DNA from: Paenibacillus sp. PvR098
Lineage (GTDB): Bacteria > Bacillota > Bacilli > Paenibacillales > NBRC-103111
Assembly: GCF_017833255.1 (NCBI RefSeq)
Contig: NZ_JAFIBU010000001.1
Coordinates: forward strand, 1,798,001 to 1,862,000
DNA: 64,000 nucleotides
Reading direction: 5' to 3'
Within the stretch, counting starts at the first letter, position 1, and each line of letters starts with the position of its first letter. Shown one piece after another: positions 33,092 to 42,942 of the stretch. The position numbers and the translations under genes are program-made. The notes under the pieces were generated by a model that worked only from the letters and a program-made list of their open reading frames with translations, did not search any database and had not been told where the DNA came from.

Positions 33092-34930
33092 ATGAAGAGA
33101 CTGCGGAACGTTACCTATGTGCGGGTTACCATGAGAACGAAACTGATTATGGCGTTTTCTTTTATCACAATCCTTTTTGCCGGAGTTTCAGCCTTTAATC
33201 TATTGCAGGTAGACAGCATTAGGCAGCAGTTCCAATATCAAAATGAGCAAACGGATAAACAGAAGCTGGCTCTGCAGTTGAAGCAGCAGGCGAATTCACT
33301 TGCTTCCATTTATGCCGCTTATGTATTGACCAAACAGCCTGAGCTGGTTGATCAATATAATAGTGAAAGAGAAGGCTTTTACCGGTCTGTGGAAAGTCTG
33401 GCTCTAACCGCATCCAATGCGGATGAACGCAATTGGAGCGCCAAATTGACGAATACCTCCAAAGAATTTACGGGAACGTTCGATAAAGCGCAGCAGATTG
33501 TGGGTAATACACTCCAGCCTCAAGTGATAGATCATCAGCTGAAATCCACGTACAAGGAATCGGAGCTATTTAAAGAATACATATTTGAGCTCGTTGATCA
33601 TTTCAATGAAGCTTACAATCAGTACGCCTTAATGGCTGTAAGCAGCACCGACCGTCAATTGAACGATTCCGCCCGGTTCGCTATTCTCACGCCCTTGCTC
33701 GTTATGATGATCAGCACCGTAACCGCATTTCTGCTAATCCGTTCGTTTATGCGTCCGATTCAGCGTCTGCAGCGTGCCGTAAAGCAAGTTGCAGAAGGGG
33801 ATTTACGCCATAAAATTAACAGCTCATCACAAGATGAACTCGGAAAGCTGAGCCAAAGCTTCGATCTGATGATTGATCAAATCAAAGAAATGCTGGCGAA
33901 TACCCAAACGATCGCTTCCTCGTTGTCCGAGCATTCCCGATCTTTTCAAGAGTTCTCCGGGGCAACGGCCTCTGCTAACAAGGACATTGTTCGCGCTATA
34001 GAAGAAATATCGTCAGGCAGTGAGGAGCAAGCCCGTTATTCAGAAGACAGCGCATTTATTATTAACGATTTAACCAAAGAAATTCGCGAAATTTCCGATT
34101 ATACAGGCTTGATGCAGAGCAAGAGCCGGGAAGCCGCCTTCAACACCCATAGCGGTACGCAATCCATGGAAGGACTCAAATCAGCCGTCGAACAATCGGA
34201 AGAGGTCTTGCATCAAGTTTATCTGACGATGGAAACCTTGTCCGGCAGCTCAGCTAAAATCGGTAGAATCGTAGGTACCATTACTGAGATTTCTACACAA
34301 ACCAACGTCCTTGCGCTGAATGCGGCGATTGAAGCGGCCAGAGCAGGTGTGCACGGCAAAGGATTTTTTGTTATCGCTGAGGAAGTACGGCTCCTGTCGG
34401 CACAAACAAATGAATCTTCCAAATCAATCACTCTCATCGTCCAATCGCTGCTTGTGCATATGAGAGAAATGGAAGCTTCGCTAAACAACGTCAAACAATC
34501 TTTCGATCTGCAGAACGGCAGAATGAATGAAAGTATGCGTGCGTTTAGTGATATCCGTGTATCGATGGATGGGCTCTCCGGCCACATCGAGCAAATCCAC
34601 ACGCTAATCGCCGCGGCCGAGGACAAGAACGACAAGCTAGTCACTTCCGTCCAGCATGTTGCTGCCATCGCACAGGAAACAGCCGCCGGCGTCGAAGAAG
34701 TGAATTCAGCATCGCAGCAGCAGGATGCGGCTATCCACCGGATCGCCTCACAATCCGACGATATTTTGTCCCTTGCCCAGAGATTGTTCGACGAAATTAA
34801 CCATTTCAAAATTTCCGACATGTCAGGGATAGAGAACGACGGCTCTGGGGAGAAACAGCCCTCCAGTCAGGTGAGCGATGAGGCACAAAATGGCGATGAA
34901 AGCCGTATACGTCCTCTTCCCCTCTGTTAG
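33092..34930 (+). CDS. Methyl-accepting chemotaxis protein
   Basis: 612 residues. TM1 is at about 15-35, followed by an extracellular helical sensor of about 150 residues, TM2 at about 195-215, a HAMP domain ([22 protein letters not shown]) and a long coiled-coil signalling domain with the hairpin tip [21 protein letters not shown]. It signals to CheA/CheW. The ATG at 33092 follows GGAGGT; the GTG at 33080 overlaps that site. The Pho box in front and the divergent pstS suggest a receptor used under phosphate starvation (inference). Confidence 0.93.
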   Translation: MKRLRNVTYVRVTMRTKLIMAFSFITILFAGVSAFNLLQVDSIRQQFQYQNEQTDKQKLALQLKQQANSLASIYAAYVLTKQPELVDQYNSEREGFYRSVESLALTASNADERNWSAKLTNTSKEFTGTFDKAQQIVGNTLQPQVIDHQLKSTYKESELFKEYIFELVDHFNEAYNQYALMAVSSTDRQLNDSARFAILTPLLVMMISTVTAFLLIRSFMRPIQRLQRAVKQVAEGDLRHKINSSSQDELGKLSQSFDLMIDQIKEMLANTQTIASSLSEHSRSFQEFSGATASANKDIVRAIEEISSGSEEQARYSEDSAFIINDLTKEIREISDYTGLMQSKSREAAFNTHSGTQSMEGLKSAVEQSEEVLHQVYLTMETLSGSSAKIGRIVGTITEISTQTNVLALNAAIEAARAGVHGKGFFVIAEEVRLLSAQTNESSKSITLIVQSLLVHMREMEASLNNVKQSFDLQNGRMNESMRAFSDIRVSMDGLSGHIEQIHTLIAAAEDKNDKLVTSVQHVAAIAQETAAGVEEVNSASQQQDAAIHRIASQSDDILSLAQRLFDEINHFKISDMSGIENDGSGEKQPSSQVSDEAQNGDESRIRPLPLC

Positions 34931-34968
34931 GCTGATCATACCCCTGTCAAGTAGACATAAGAAAAAAG

Positions 34969-35262
34969 CTATGCCGCCAGCGCGTGCCGATACTCAATCG
35001 GCGCGCGCTGTTTAAGTTTTGCTTGAAATCGCTGATAGTTATAGAAGTAAATATAATCTTCAATGGCTTGATGTATTTCTGCTTCTGACTTAAACTGGTG
35101 GAGATACAACTTCTCTGTTTTGAGATGCGAGAAGAAGGATTCGATGCATGCGTTATCCAGGGAGGTTGCTTTGCGAGAGTGGCTGCCTTTGACGCTGAGT
35201 GCTTCTAATCGTTTCTTGTACGCTTGAGACGTGTACTGGAAGGCCTGGTCCGAATGGAGCAC
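34969..35262 (-). pseudogene. IS3-family transposase OrfB, C-terminal fragment
   Basis: 97 codons of the integrase core end: LHSDQAFQYTSQAY (second Asp region), then SLDNACIESFFSHLKTE with the catalytic Glu, and QAIEDYIYFYNYQRFQ. The first catalytic Asp and the N-terminal half are missing, so it is inactive. Confidence 0.88.
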
Positions 35263-35605
35263 AGCCCCGCCAACGTCTCTTTTTCTTGTCCACTTCTCGA
35301 TCGACCAGATTTGGATACCGCTTTTTTAAGTAGTCTACCTGCGCTTTCAGGTAATCTCGCTCTTGCTCTATGCTGGCGAAGCTTGTCCGAGGGCGGCATT
35401 TTAGTGGGTTGGCCACACCCTTACGCTCATCAAACTTGACTCCGTTTTTCCACTTCTTTACCCACACCTTTAACTGGGAACAATTACGTATCTTCATTTG
35501 CTCTGCGATTATCTTGTAACTAGAAGATCCCTCTAAATAAGCTTTAACCGCCGCCACCTTAAATTCTTCTGTATAGGTCTGAAATATCTGTCCCTTTTTA
35601 GCCAT
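35153..35605 (-). pseudogene. IS3-family transposase OrfA, fused out of frame to the OrfB remnant
   Basis: It starts MAKKGQIFQTYTEEFKVAAVKAY with the OrfA helix-turn-helix (KIIAEQMKIRNCSQLKVWVKKW) and the leucine-zipper-like LKAQVDYLKKRYPNL. Beyond about residue 110 the frame runs into deleted orfB sequence and is meaningless. The ATG follows a GGAGGGG-type site. Confidence 0.8.
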
Positions 35606-35724
35606 AAAGAAATCCCCTCCAAGTATTCACTCGTTCCTCATGATAACATGACGGTTTTTTTCGAGTGTCTACTTAAAGGGGATAATACTATCGCAGCAAA
35701 AGCGAACAGGTTTTTTATTATGCT

Positions 35725-36807
35725 CTAGTTGAAGTATACGGCTTTGCCGGTCTTTGAGGACTCGTAAATGGCTTCGAGAATCTCCGATACGACGCAGGCC
35801 TGCTCAGGCGTCACAACTGGATCAATGTCCTTCTCAACAGCCTCCAGCCACAGCCGCGCTTCCAGATCGGCCGGACTCTCCGTCTGGCCGTCGTAGAAAT
35901 CTACGCCTTTGGCGTCCAACTGAATTTCGTTCATATAGAGACGACTGTGTTTCTCGCCGTTGATGCGCAGACCGTCGTGCATATCGGCACCGCCCTCTGT
36001 ACCGCAAAGCGTCGTTTTGGCTTCGCCAGTTTGCAGCATATTGATGGCCCAGCTCGATTCGAGCACGATAGTAGCTCCATCCTCCATGGTAATCATACCA
36101 AAGGCAGAATCCTCCACTGTAAATTGCTTGGGATCCCATGGCCCCCAAGCATTGGCTGCGTTCTCTTTTTGGGAGAGCTTGTGGAATGCCGTCCCAAGTA
36201 CGGCCTTAGGCTTGTAATTATCCATCATCCAGAGCGTCAGATCAAGCGCGTGTGTTCCAATATCGATAAGCGGACCCCCGCCTTGCTTCTCTTCATCCAG
36301 GAATACGCCCCAAGTCGGAACGGCACGGCGGCGAATCGCATGCGCCTTCGCGTAATAAATATCGCCAAGCTCGCCGTCAGAGCAAAGCTGTTTCAGATAT
36401 TGGCTGTCTGAGCGAAAACGGTTTTGATAGCCGACTGTCAGCTTTTTACTCGTCCGCTTTGCCGCTTCGACCATACGTCGAGCGTCAGCAGCGGTTTTGG
36501 CCATCGGCTTCTCACACATGACATGCTTGCCGGCTTCCAAGGACGCGATAGAAATATCCGCATGAGAATCGTTTGGAGTACATACATGAACGATATCAAG
36601 CGAAGCGTCCGCGAGTAGCTCACGATAGTCCGTATATACTTTAGCGCCTTCAGCGCCGAACTGTTTTGCCGCCTCATGAGCTCTCTCTTCCACAATATCG
36701 CAGAATGCCACCATTTCCGCATTTGGCTGATTTTTCAAAGCCGGCATATGCTTACCGTTCGCAATCCCGCCGCAACCAATGATTCCGATTCTATATACTT
36801 TAGACAT
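35725..36807 (-). CDS. Gfo/Idh/MocA-family oxidoreductase
   Basis: 360 residues. The Rossmann motif IGIIGCGGIANGKHMPAL lies at the N-terminus, the catalytic Lys in MCEKPMAKTAADAR at about 100, and a C-terminal alpha/beta domain contains GGPLIDIGTHALDLTLW. Members oxidise or epimerise sugars, inositols or related compounds with NAD(P); the substrate is unknown. The ATG at 36807 follows AGGAGG. It stands alone, with a palindromic operator candidate upstream. Confidence 0.9.
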   Translation of the reverse strand: MSKVYRIGIIGCGGIANGKHMPALKNQPNAEMVAFCDIVEERAHEAAKQFGAEGAKVYTDYRELLADASLDIVHVCTPNDSHADISIASLEAGKHVMCEKPMAKTAADARRMVEAAKRTSKKLTVGYQNRFRSDSQYLKQLCSDGELGDIYYAKAHAIRRRAVPTWGVFLDEEKQGGGPLIDIGTHALDLTLWMMDNYKPKAVLGTAFHKLSQKENAANAWGPWDPKQFTVEDSAFGMITMEDGATIVLESSWAINMLQTGEAKTTLCGTEGGADMHDGLRINGEKHSRLYMNEIQLDAKGVDFYDGQTESPADLEARLWLEAVEKDIDPVVTPEQACVVSEILEAIYESSKTGKAVYFN

Positions 36808-36871
36808 TACCAAAAACCTCCTTCATTCAGTAAACCGTAATGAACTAATCAGTAACACTGAAGTATAGTAT

Positions 36872-36885
36872 AGACAAATTTGTCT
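36872..36885. promoter_or_regulatory. Perfect 14-bp palindrome, candidate operator of the Gfo/Idh gene
   Basis: AGACAAATTTGTCT. On the minus strand it is followed by two overlapping TATACT hexamers, so it sits in the -35 region, about 65 nt before the start codon. Confidence 0.45.
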
Positions 36886-37093
36886 TAAAAAGATATTTCG
36901 TATCTGGCGCTCCTTTTATGCAATTTTGTCCTTTCCTTCTTAAATCTTCGTCCTTCAGCTGCTCACCGACAACTCCAGGGCTCTCCCCTTTCTCAATACT
37001 TCACCCTGTACATAGGACACCCAAACGTATGCTGCAAGTCAAATTGAGAAAACTTTCTTTCGATAGATTTCCCGGGAAATCAACTAACAAAAA

Positions 37094-37118
37094 AGAGACT
37101 AGCCTGCGGCCAGCCTCT
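37094..37118 (-). terminator. Terminator of phoP
   Basis: On the minus strand AGAGGCTGGCC and GGCTAGTCTCT pair with mismatches around a 3-nt loop, followed by TTTTTTG. Confidence 0.75.
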
Positions 37119-37132
37119 CTTCAGTCCATATT

Positions 37133-37852
37133 CTACGCTTTTTTTCCCGCCGCATTTACCAGCTTATAGCCTACTCCGCGGATCGATTCAATTTGTACGG
37201 ATTGCTGATTCATTTCCAATTTCTTCCTCAATGAACTGACGTGCACATCTACAGTCCGTTGGCCGCCAATATAATCGAAGCCCCACACAATATTCATCAG
37301 GTCATCCCGTGTGACAACAACACCGGGACGCTGCACAAGATGCAGCAGCACCTCAAACTCTTTGGGCCTTAGCGGAATGGACTCGCCATGCAGAATGACC
37401 TCATATTTTTCCGGGTATATATACAGATCGCCAGCTGTTATCACTTTTTCTCCGCTGCCGGTCTTTTCTAGAAACGCATCCTCCGACGTTGTACGACGAA
37501 GCACTGCGGATACACGCGCAAGCAGCTCCGCTACTCCAAATGGTTTGGTAATATAATCATCTGCGCCGTATTTAAGCCCCTGCACGATTTCTTCCTCTGC
37601 GTTGCGTGCAGTCAGGATGATCACTGGTATCTTGATCCCCTTCTGACGAAGCTTCGATAAAATTTCAAAACCGTTCATCCCTGGAAGCATGATGTCCAGA
37701 ATAATTAAATCGAAGGGCTGATGAAGCGCAGCCTGCAATCCGTCGCTGCCGTGGTCGATCACTTTAATCTCATAGCCTTCTTGCGTTAAGTTATAGGAAA
37801 GCAGTCTCGCTAATGTAGGCTCGTCCTCTATGACTAATATTTTATGTGACAT
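37133..37852 (-). CDS. phoP: Phosphate response regulator PhoP (OmpR family)
   Basis: 239 residues. The receiver domain has the phospho-accepting Asp in DLIILDIMLPGMNGFE and Lys in YITKPFG. The C-terminal winged helix ends IESIRGVGYKLV. It activates phosphate-starvation genes through TTTACA-type repeats. The ATG at 37852 gives the canonical MSHKILVIEDE; upstream ATGs lie in the Pho box region. The call as PhoP rests on the neighbouring PhoR-like kinase and the Pho boxes. Confidence 0.9.
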   Translation of the reverse strand: MSHKILVIEDEPTLARLLSYNLTQEGYEIKVIDHGSDGLQAALHQPFDLIILDIMLPGMNGFEILSKLRQKGIKIPVIILTARNAEEEIVQGLKYGADDYITKPFGVAELLARVSAVLRRTTSEDAFLEKTGSGEKVITAGDLYIYPEKYEVILHGESIPLRPKEFEVLLHLVQRPGVVVTRDDLMNIVWGFDYIGGQRTVDVHVSSLRKKLEMNQQSVQIESIRGVGYKLVNAAGKKA

Positions 37853-37914
37853 GGGAAAACCCCCGAGATCCATTCTATATTTCAAATTTATCATAGCATG
37901 AATTATGAATGAAA

Positions 37915-37943
37915 TGTTAAGAACTTTGTAAAAGTTTTGTAAA
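37915..37943 (-). promoter_or_regulatory. Pho box directly upstream of phoP
   Basis: On the minus strand TTTACA-N5-TTTACA-N6-TTAACA. A TATGAT -10-like hexamer follows at 37895-37890, about 19 bp downstream. It lies in the 102-bp gap after phoR. Confidence 0.7.
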
Positions 37944-37954
37944 GGGCTGCACAA

Positions 37955-39751
37955 TCATTGGATTAACGGCATGTCGATAATAAACTTCGTACCAACCAAG
38001 ACCTCGCTCTCGACCCGAATCGTGCCCTTGTGAAGCTCAACCAAGTGCTTGACGATCGATAACCCGAGCCCCGTTCCGCCTGAGATTCGTGACCTTCCTT
38101 TATCCACGCGGTAAAAGCGCTCGAAAATCCGGGGAAGATCCTTCCTAGGGATGCCTATCCCCGTATCCATAATCGTAAAACGAATTGTATCGACCTCCAT
38201 GGACTCCGGTCCGGAAGTCAATTGCTCCACCTTCACCTTCACTTTACCGCCTTCGGGCGTGTAATTGATGCCGTTAGAAAGCAGGTTCATCAAAATTTGC
38301 CTCAGCCGATCCTCATCCGCTTCCATATAGCTGTTTTGCGGAACCTCTACCTCCAGCTCGATTGACTTCTTCTTCGCTTCGGTTTTCATCAAATGAAGGC
38401 AGTTGCCGATGAACGATTCCAGATGAATTGGAGAGTATTGAAGCGGTATCCGCTTCGATTCTATTTTGGACAGCTCCAGGATGTCGCCAATCAGCCGGTT
38501 AAGCCGTTCACTTTCATCAAAAATGATTTTCAAAAACGACCTGGCTGTCTCTTTATCGTCGAGCGCACCGGCAAGAAGCGTCTCGGTAAAGCCTTTGACC
38601 GCGGCGATGGGTGTCTTCAGTTCATGTGATACATTGGCTACGAACTCTGAGCGCATTCTTTCCAGTCTCCGGACGGACGTAATATCATGCAGGACGATGA
38701 GCAGACCTGCCCATTGCTTATCCGACTGAAAGATCGGGTTCAAATTGATCTCTAATATACGTTCTTCAGGATAATAAAAAATCATTTCATCACGAATATT
38801 CTCTCGAGTATCAATACATTCCTGAATGAGCTGCGTAAATTCGAACTGCTGCTTCGCTTGATCAAACTTTTTACCCAACAGCTCTTTAGAGGAAAACCCT
38901 AGAAATTCTTCAGCCGACCGGTTCAGCAGCACGATCTCACCTTCCCCATCAATCATGACAACGCCGCTAATCAGATTCTCAAGAACGCTTTTGAGTCGAT
39001 TCTCGTCTTCAAGAATGCGGTTCATCTGCAGCTGCAGGCTATCCGCCATATGGTTAATAGCATCGCCAAGCTTTCCGATCTCGTCTTTCTTCTTCAGCCG
39101 CACGCGATACTTGTAATTCATGTCCGTAATTTGCTGGGCCACACTGGTCATGAGTTCAATCGGCCGGGTAATGCCATAAGCCACACGGTAACTGATTAAA
39201 CCCGCAACAAGAAACACCGTCAAGAGCCCGAGTATCAGTGCAAACCACAGGTTGCGAACCGAAGCCTCTACGTCCTCTAGACTCATGGCTAACCGTAAAA
39301 AGCCAATTGTTTGTCCTTCCTCTATCACCGGAACGGCGACATAAAGCAAGTTACGATCCACTGTACTGCTGTGACGTGTTGCATAGCCTACCTTCGAAGA
39401 AGCCGCTTCGACTATTTCCTCCCTGTCCAAGTGGTTCTCCATCTGATCAGGATTGCTGTCAGAGTCTCCCATGACTTTGCCATCCGCGCGAATAAAAGTG
39501 ACCCGCGCATCCGCCGATTGCTTGAGCATCTTGGCCATGTCCGTAAAATAACGCGATTGTTGGGATTCTGTCCCCTGCCTGTTCCAGTTCATCGTTACCA
39601 GCATGATGTGCAGTTCTCTCTCCATATTGGCAGTCAAAGAGTCAATATGCGAGCGCTCCAGCATTTTGGCCATAAAAATACCCGCGATCAGAACCGAAGA
39701 ACCGATCAAGGCAATAAAAATCAAAGTTAATCGTGCACGGAACTTATTCAT
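37955..39751 (-). CDS. phoR: Sensor histidine kinase PhoR
   Basis: 598 residues. TM1, an extracellular sensor of about 130 residues, TM2, HAMP (TRPIELMTSVAQQI), PAS (VLENLISGVVMIDGEGEIVLLNRSA in parts), the H-box FVANVSHELKTPIAAVKGF, N-box NLLSNGINYTPEGG and G-boxes DTGIGIPRKDL and GGTGLGLSIVKH. It phosphorylates PhoP when phosphate is low. The ATG at 39751 follows GGAGGG. It lies upstream of phoP, the reverse of the B. subtilis phoP-phoR order. Confidence 0.93.
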   Translation of the reverse strand: MNKFRARLTLIFIALIGSSVLIAGIFMAKMLERSHIDSLTANMERELHIMLVTMNWNRQGTESQQSRYFTDMAKMLKQSADARVTFIRADGKVMGDSDSNPDQMENHLDREEIVEAASSKVGYATRHSSTVDRNLLYVAVPVIEEGQTIGFLRLAMSLEDVEASVRNLWFALILGLLTVFLVAGLISYRVAYGITRPIELMTSVAQQITDMNYKYRVRLKKKDEIGKLGDAINHMADSLQLQMNRILEDENRLKSVLENLISGVVMIDGEGEIVLLNRSAEEFLGFSSKELLGKKFDQAKQQFEFTQLIQECIDTRENIRDEMIFYYPEERILEINLNPIFQSDKQWAGLLIVLHDITSVRRLERMRSEFVANVSHELKTPIAAVKGFTETLLAGALDDKETARSFLKIIFDESERLNRLIGDILELSKIESKRIPLQYSPIHLESFIGNCLHLMKTEAKKKSIELEVEVPQNSYMEADEDRLRQILMNLLSNGINYTPEGGKVKVKVEQLTSGPESMEVDTIRFTIMDTGIGIPRKDLPRIFERFYRVDKGRSRISGGTGLGLSIVKHLVELHKGTIRVESEVLVGTKFIIDMPLIQ

Positions 39752-39955
39752 CAAATGAATATCCCTCCATAGATGAGACCCTAGGTTTCAAGAACAACTT
39801 CCGTTGTAAGGAAAATTCTTTGGGGTTGCTTAATCATAGGTTTGTCTTAGTACAAACATATTACACCATATCGTACCTGTTCACCATGCGGAACACCAGT
39901 TATTTTTTTGTAAAGGAGTTACTGCACACTTCATCTGTACAACGCAACTCAGCAC

Positions 39956-39986
39956 AAAAAAGCCCAAGTATCACAGATACATGGGC
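39956..39986 (-). terminator. Terminator of the fumarase gene
   Basis: GCCCAAGTATC and GATACATGGGC pair around 3 nt. On the minus strand a run of six T follows. Confidence 0.85.
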
Positions 39987-40009
39987 AAGTTTAGATATAT
40001 ATTTATTTC

Positions 40010-41548
40010 TTATACGAATACAGGCTCTTTGAACTGGGACAGCTTTTCGCGTGAATCTTTCTCTACTTCAGCGTGCAAGCTGTTTCCGTGGGAGTCCATC
40101 GTGACGATGGCCGCAAAGCCTTCCGTCTGCAGGTGCCACATCGCTTCCGGAATACCGAATTCCATGAAATCGACGCCTTCTACCTTTTTGAAGCATTGAG
40201 CATAATATTGTGCTGCTCCGCCAATGGCATTCAAATATACGGCGCCGTGCTCTTGGAGCGCTTTTAGCGTTTTCGGGCCCATGCCGCCTTTACCGATCAC
40301 AGCGCGTATTCCGAATTTTTTGATGATATCGCCTTGATAAGGTTCCTCGCGAATGCTCGTAGTCGGGCCGGCAGCCTTCACTACCCACTCACCGTTCGCA
40401 TCTTTAGCCATTACGGGTCCACAGTGGTAGATGACAGAACCGTTAAGATCAATTGGAGAATCGTGATCCATCAAATATTTGTGCAGCGCATCCCGGCCCG
40501 TATGCATGGGTCCGTTGATGATAACCACATCACCAACGCGCAGCTGACGGATTTGCTCTTCCGAAATCGGCGTCTGCAATACGATCTCACGGCGCGCTTC
40601 GCGGCCTTCCACTGCTGCCGCTGGTTCTTCCTTCTGCATAGGCACTTCTTCACCCTTAGGGTATACCCAGTCGGTAATCTCGCCTGTACCCTGATCAATC
40701 AGCACGCCTTGTCTGCGGAACGCCCAGCAGTTGTATGCCACCGACACGAAGAAACTAGCGGGCAAACGATTCATGACGCCGACCTTACAGCCGAGCAGCG
40801 TGACTTGTCCGCCAAAGCCCATCGTACCGATTCCGAGCTTATTGGCATTATCCATCACATATTCCTCAAGCTTGCGAAGCTCTTCGTTCGGATTCACATC
40901 ATCCGCTGCACGGAACAATTGATGCTTAGCCAGTTCGTAGCCTGTCGTTCGGTCTCCGCCGATGCCTACGCCAATGAAGCCGGCGCTGCAGCCCTGCCCT
41001 TGCGCCTGATACACGGCATGCATGATGCACTTGCGAATGCCGTCCAGGTCGCGGCCTGCTTTGCCAAGCCCTTCGAGCTCGGTCGGAAGGCTGTATTGAA
41101 TGTTTTTATTTTCACAGCCGCCGCCTTTAAGAATCAGCTTGGCTTCAATCTGATCCTTCTCCCACTGTTCAAAGTGGATGACCGGAGTCCCTGGACCGAT
41201 GTTGTCGCCGCTGTTAGCCCCGGTCAGGGAATCGACGGAGTTCGTCCGCAGCTTACTGTCCTTGGTCGCTTGGGCAACCGCAGCAATAATTTGCTTTCTC
41301 ATCTCAATCTGGTTGGCGCCGACCGGAGTATGCACGATAAACGTTGGCATCCCCGTGTCTTGACAGATTGGAGATACGTTGCACTCCGCCATATGAATGT
41401 TATCTGCGATCGTCGAAAGGGACAGCGCAGAACGCGTGCCGGCATCTTCTCGTGCCTGAGCTTGCTGAATGGCTTGACGCACGTCTGCCGGAAGGTTTGT
41501 GGATGTTTCGACAATCAGTTTATAAATGCTCTCTTGAAACTGCTGCAT
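40010..41548 (-). CDS. fumA: Fumarate hydratase, class I (Fe-S)
   Basis: 512 residues with both parts of class I fumarase fused. The N-terminal iron-sulfur catalytic part has cluster Cys in SPICQDTGMP, GGGCENKN and GQGCSAGFIGVGIGGDRTTGYE. The C-terminal beta part has GPTTSIREEPYQ and VIGKGGMG. It hydrates fumarate to malate in the TCA cycle with an oxygen-sensitive 4Fe-4S cluster. The ATG follows AAAGGAG at 11 nt. It is a single-gene unit. Confidence 0.94.
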   Translation of the reverse strand: MQQFQESIYKLIVETSTNLPADVRQAIQQAQAREDAGTRSALSLSTIADNIHMAECNVSPICQDTGMPTFIVHTPVGANQIEMRKQIIAAVAQATKDSKLRTNSVDSLTGANSGDNIGPGTPVIHFEQWEKDQIEAKLILKGGGCENKNIQYSLPTELEGLGKAGRDLDGIRKCIMHAVYQAQGQGCSAGFIGVGIGGDRTTGYELAKHQLFRAADDVNPNEELRKLEEYVMDNANKLGIGTMGFGGQVTLLGCKVGVMNRLPASFFVSVAYNCWAFRRQGVLIDQGTGEITDWVYPKGEEVPMQKEEPAAAVEGREARREIVLQTPISEEQIRQLRVGDVVIINGPMHTGRDALHKYLMDHDSPIDLNGSVIYHCGPVMAKDANGEWVVKAAGPTTSIREEPYQGDIIKKFGIRAVIGKGGMGPKTLKALQEHGAVYLNAIGGAAQYYAQCFKKVEGVDFMEFGIPEAMWHLQTEGFAAIVTMDSHGNSLHAEVEKDSREKLSQFKEPVFV

Positions 41549-41770
41549 AATGTAGAAAAACTCCTTTCGATTCGTAAAAAGATACTCTATTAACTTGCTA
41601 AGACATATTATAATAATAGCACATTACAGCTGGTACCAAAACATCGTTTTCACAAGAAAGCATAGATTGGTGTGTACGTTTCCAAGGCGCGCAATCGGTG
41701 CACAAATCGTGTATAATCCTACTGTATATAGTACCCTGCAGCGCAAATTCAGAACTAGGATGATGATAGA

Positions 41771-42352
41771 ATGGACAGCCACTTTTTTGCCTATATGTAT
41801 CGGCTCCGATATATCGAACGCTGGAGCCTGATGAGGAATGTCGTAAAAGAGAACGTAGCAGAGCACTCGTTCCATGTGGCGATTTTGACTCACGTTTTAT
41901 GTACGATTGCGAACGAGGTATTTGATCGGCAGGTGCCGACGGATCGCGTCGTTAGCATGGCGCTTTTCCATGATGCAACGGAGGTGTTTACAGGCGATAT
42001 TCCGACTCCGGTGAAGCATCACAATGCGAAGATCTTGTCCAACTTCCGTGAGATCGAGCATTTGGCCGCGGAGCGCCTGCTCGATATGGTTCCCGAACCT
42101 CTGCGAAGCGTCTATAACCCGCTCATCGGCATGAAAACAGAAGCGGACGCAGAACTGAAAAAGTACGTCAAAGCCGCGGACCTTCTCGATGCCTATTTGA
42201 AGTGCGTCACTGAGCTGTCTGCCGGCAACAGGGAATTCGCGATGGCCAAGAAGCAAATCGAACAGACGATGGAAGCATTAAACATGCCGGAAATCCATTA
42301 CTTTTTGAAGCATATGGCCCCCAGTTTAGAAAAAACGCTGGACGAGCTGTAG
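41771..42352 (+). CDS. yfbR: YfbR-like 5'-deoxynucleotidase (HD domain)
   Basis: 193 residues. HD-domain metal ligands are in NVAEHSFHVAIL (His) and ALFHDATEVFTGDIPTPVKH (His-Asp), with a later Asp in VKAADLLDAYLK. It is the same length and pattern as E. coli YfbR, which dephosphorylates deoxynucleoside monophosphates. AGGATG lies before the ATG, and a TATAAT at 41712 may be its -10 box. Confidence 0.9.
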   Translation: MDSHFFAYMYRLRYIERWSLMRNVVKENVAEHSFHVAILTHVLCTIANEVFDRQVPTDRVVSMALFHDATEVFTGDIPTPVKHHNAKILSNFREIEHLAAERLLDMVPEPLRSVYNPLIGMKTEADAELKKYVKAADLLDAYLKCVTELSAGNREFAMAKKQIEQTMEALNMPEIHYFLKHMAPSLEKTLDEL

Positions 42353-42390
42353 ACCCTCGACCCTTGCCTCCGATTTTTGTTACAAACAAA

Positions 42391-42412
42391 AAGACCGGGA
42401 TGCCCCGGTCTT
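42391..42412. terminator. Bidirectional terminator
   Basis: AAGACCGGG and CCCGGTCTT arms with a 4-nt loop, between yfbR (+) and the membrane protein gene (-). Confidence 0.82.
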
Positions 42413-42427
42413 CAAAAGGTAGATTCA

Positions 42428-42853
42428 TTAGCGCATAAACGGAAAATTCATCAATGTGAGGACGATGAAGAAAAGAATGCCATTGATCGCGCTGAGTGTT
42501 TTGATTGAGCCAATTTGTTGAGAAATCGCACTGCCAGAGGTTTCAGCCAAGGCCAATCGCATCCTTTTGCCCATGATGCCCGAAAGCGCAGCAATAGCCA
42601 AAAACAAAATGATCGAAAGTGCCATCCATAGAACCGAATATGGAGCTTTACTCACCATATAGCCTCCGGTTAAGAATGCGATCGCCAGCGCATATTGCGC
42701 TGCACGGTTCATCGCGAACAGCACGTGCAAAAATCCGTACTGCGCCGTTCCAGATTCCAAAGCTTGAACTCGCTTGGCCAGAAACGGAAGCAACAAGTAA
42801 ATCCCCAACATAACAGCACTTACCACATGTAAGTACAAAATAAAATCCTGCAT
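42428..42853 (-). CDS. Four-TM membrane protein of unknown function
   Basis: 141 residues with four hydrophobic segments (about 3-23, 45-67, 74-93 and 117-138) and a basic loop. It resembles small DUF2269-like inner-membrane proteins, but no signature decides it. It lies 89 nt downstream of the RND gene on the same strand with GGGAGG before the ATG. It may be co-transcribed with the pump, but no functional link can be read. Confidence 0.7.
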   Translation of the reverse strand: MQDFILYLHVVSAVMLGIYLLLPFLAKRVQALESGTAQYGFLHVLFAMNRAAQYALAIAFLTGGYMVSKAPYSVLWMALSIILFLAIAALSGIMGKRMRLALAETSGSAISQQIGSIKTLSAINGILFFIVLTLMNFPFMR

Positions 42854-42942
42854 AATTCGTGTTGCCTCCCCATTTTTCCATAATTATCGATTATACCTAG
42901 TATAACGGAATGCAGTGCCTCGAAGCAACTGCATCCACGGAA

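Larger units (their letters stand above)
34936..35690 (-). mobile_element. Internally deleted IS3-family (IS150-like) insertion sequence
   Basis: About 755 bp with imperfect terminal inverted repeats: both ends carry CCCC, a few bases, then AAGTAGACA and an A-rich run. Between them lie orfA and only the C-terminal third of orfB. An intact member would be about 1.4-1.5 kb, so about half is missing. It begins within 6 bp of the chemoreceptor stop codon. I see no clear target-site duplication. Confidence 0.75.
36808..37132. other. Intergenic stretch between Gfo/Idh and phoP
   Basis: It holds the Gfo/Idh promoter area with the palindrome at 36872 and, at the far end, the phoP terminator. The middle (about 36900-37080) contains nothing I can support. 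Confidence 0.6.

Noticed and set aside
37133-39751. Calling the pair WalKR/YycFG
   Set aside because: The kinase and regulator are also similar to WalKR, but the Pho boxes beside phoP and pstS and the absence of yycHIJ support PhoPR.
40334-41593. Long open frame (419 codons) antisense to the fumarase gene
   Set aside because: It mirrors a high-confidence gene, is rich in Arg/His/Leu as expected of a shadow frame, and has no ribosome binding site or recognisable motif.
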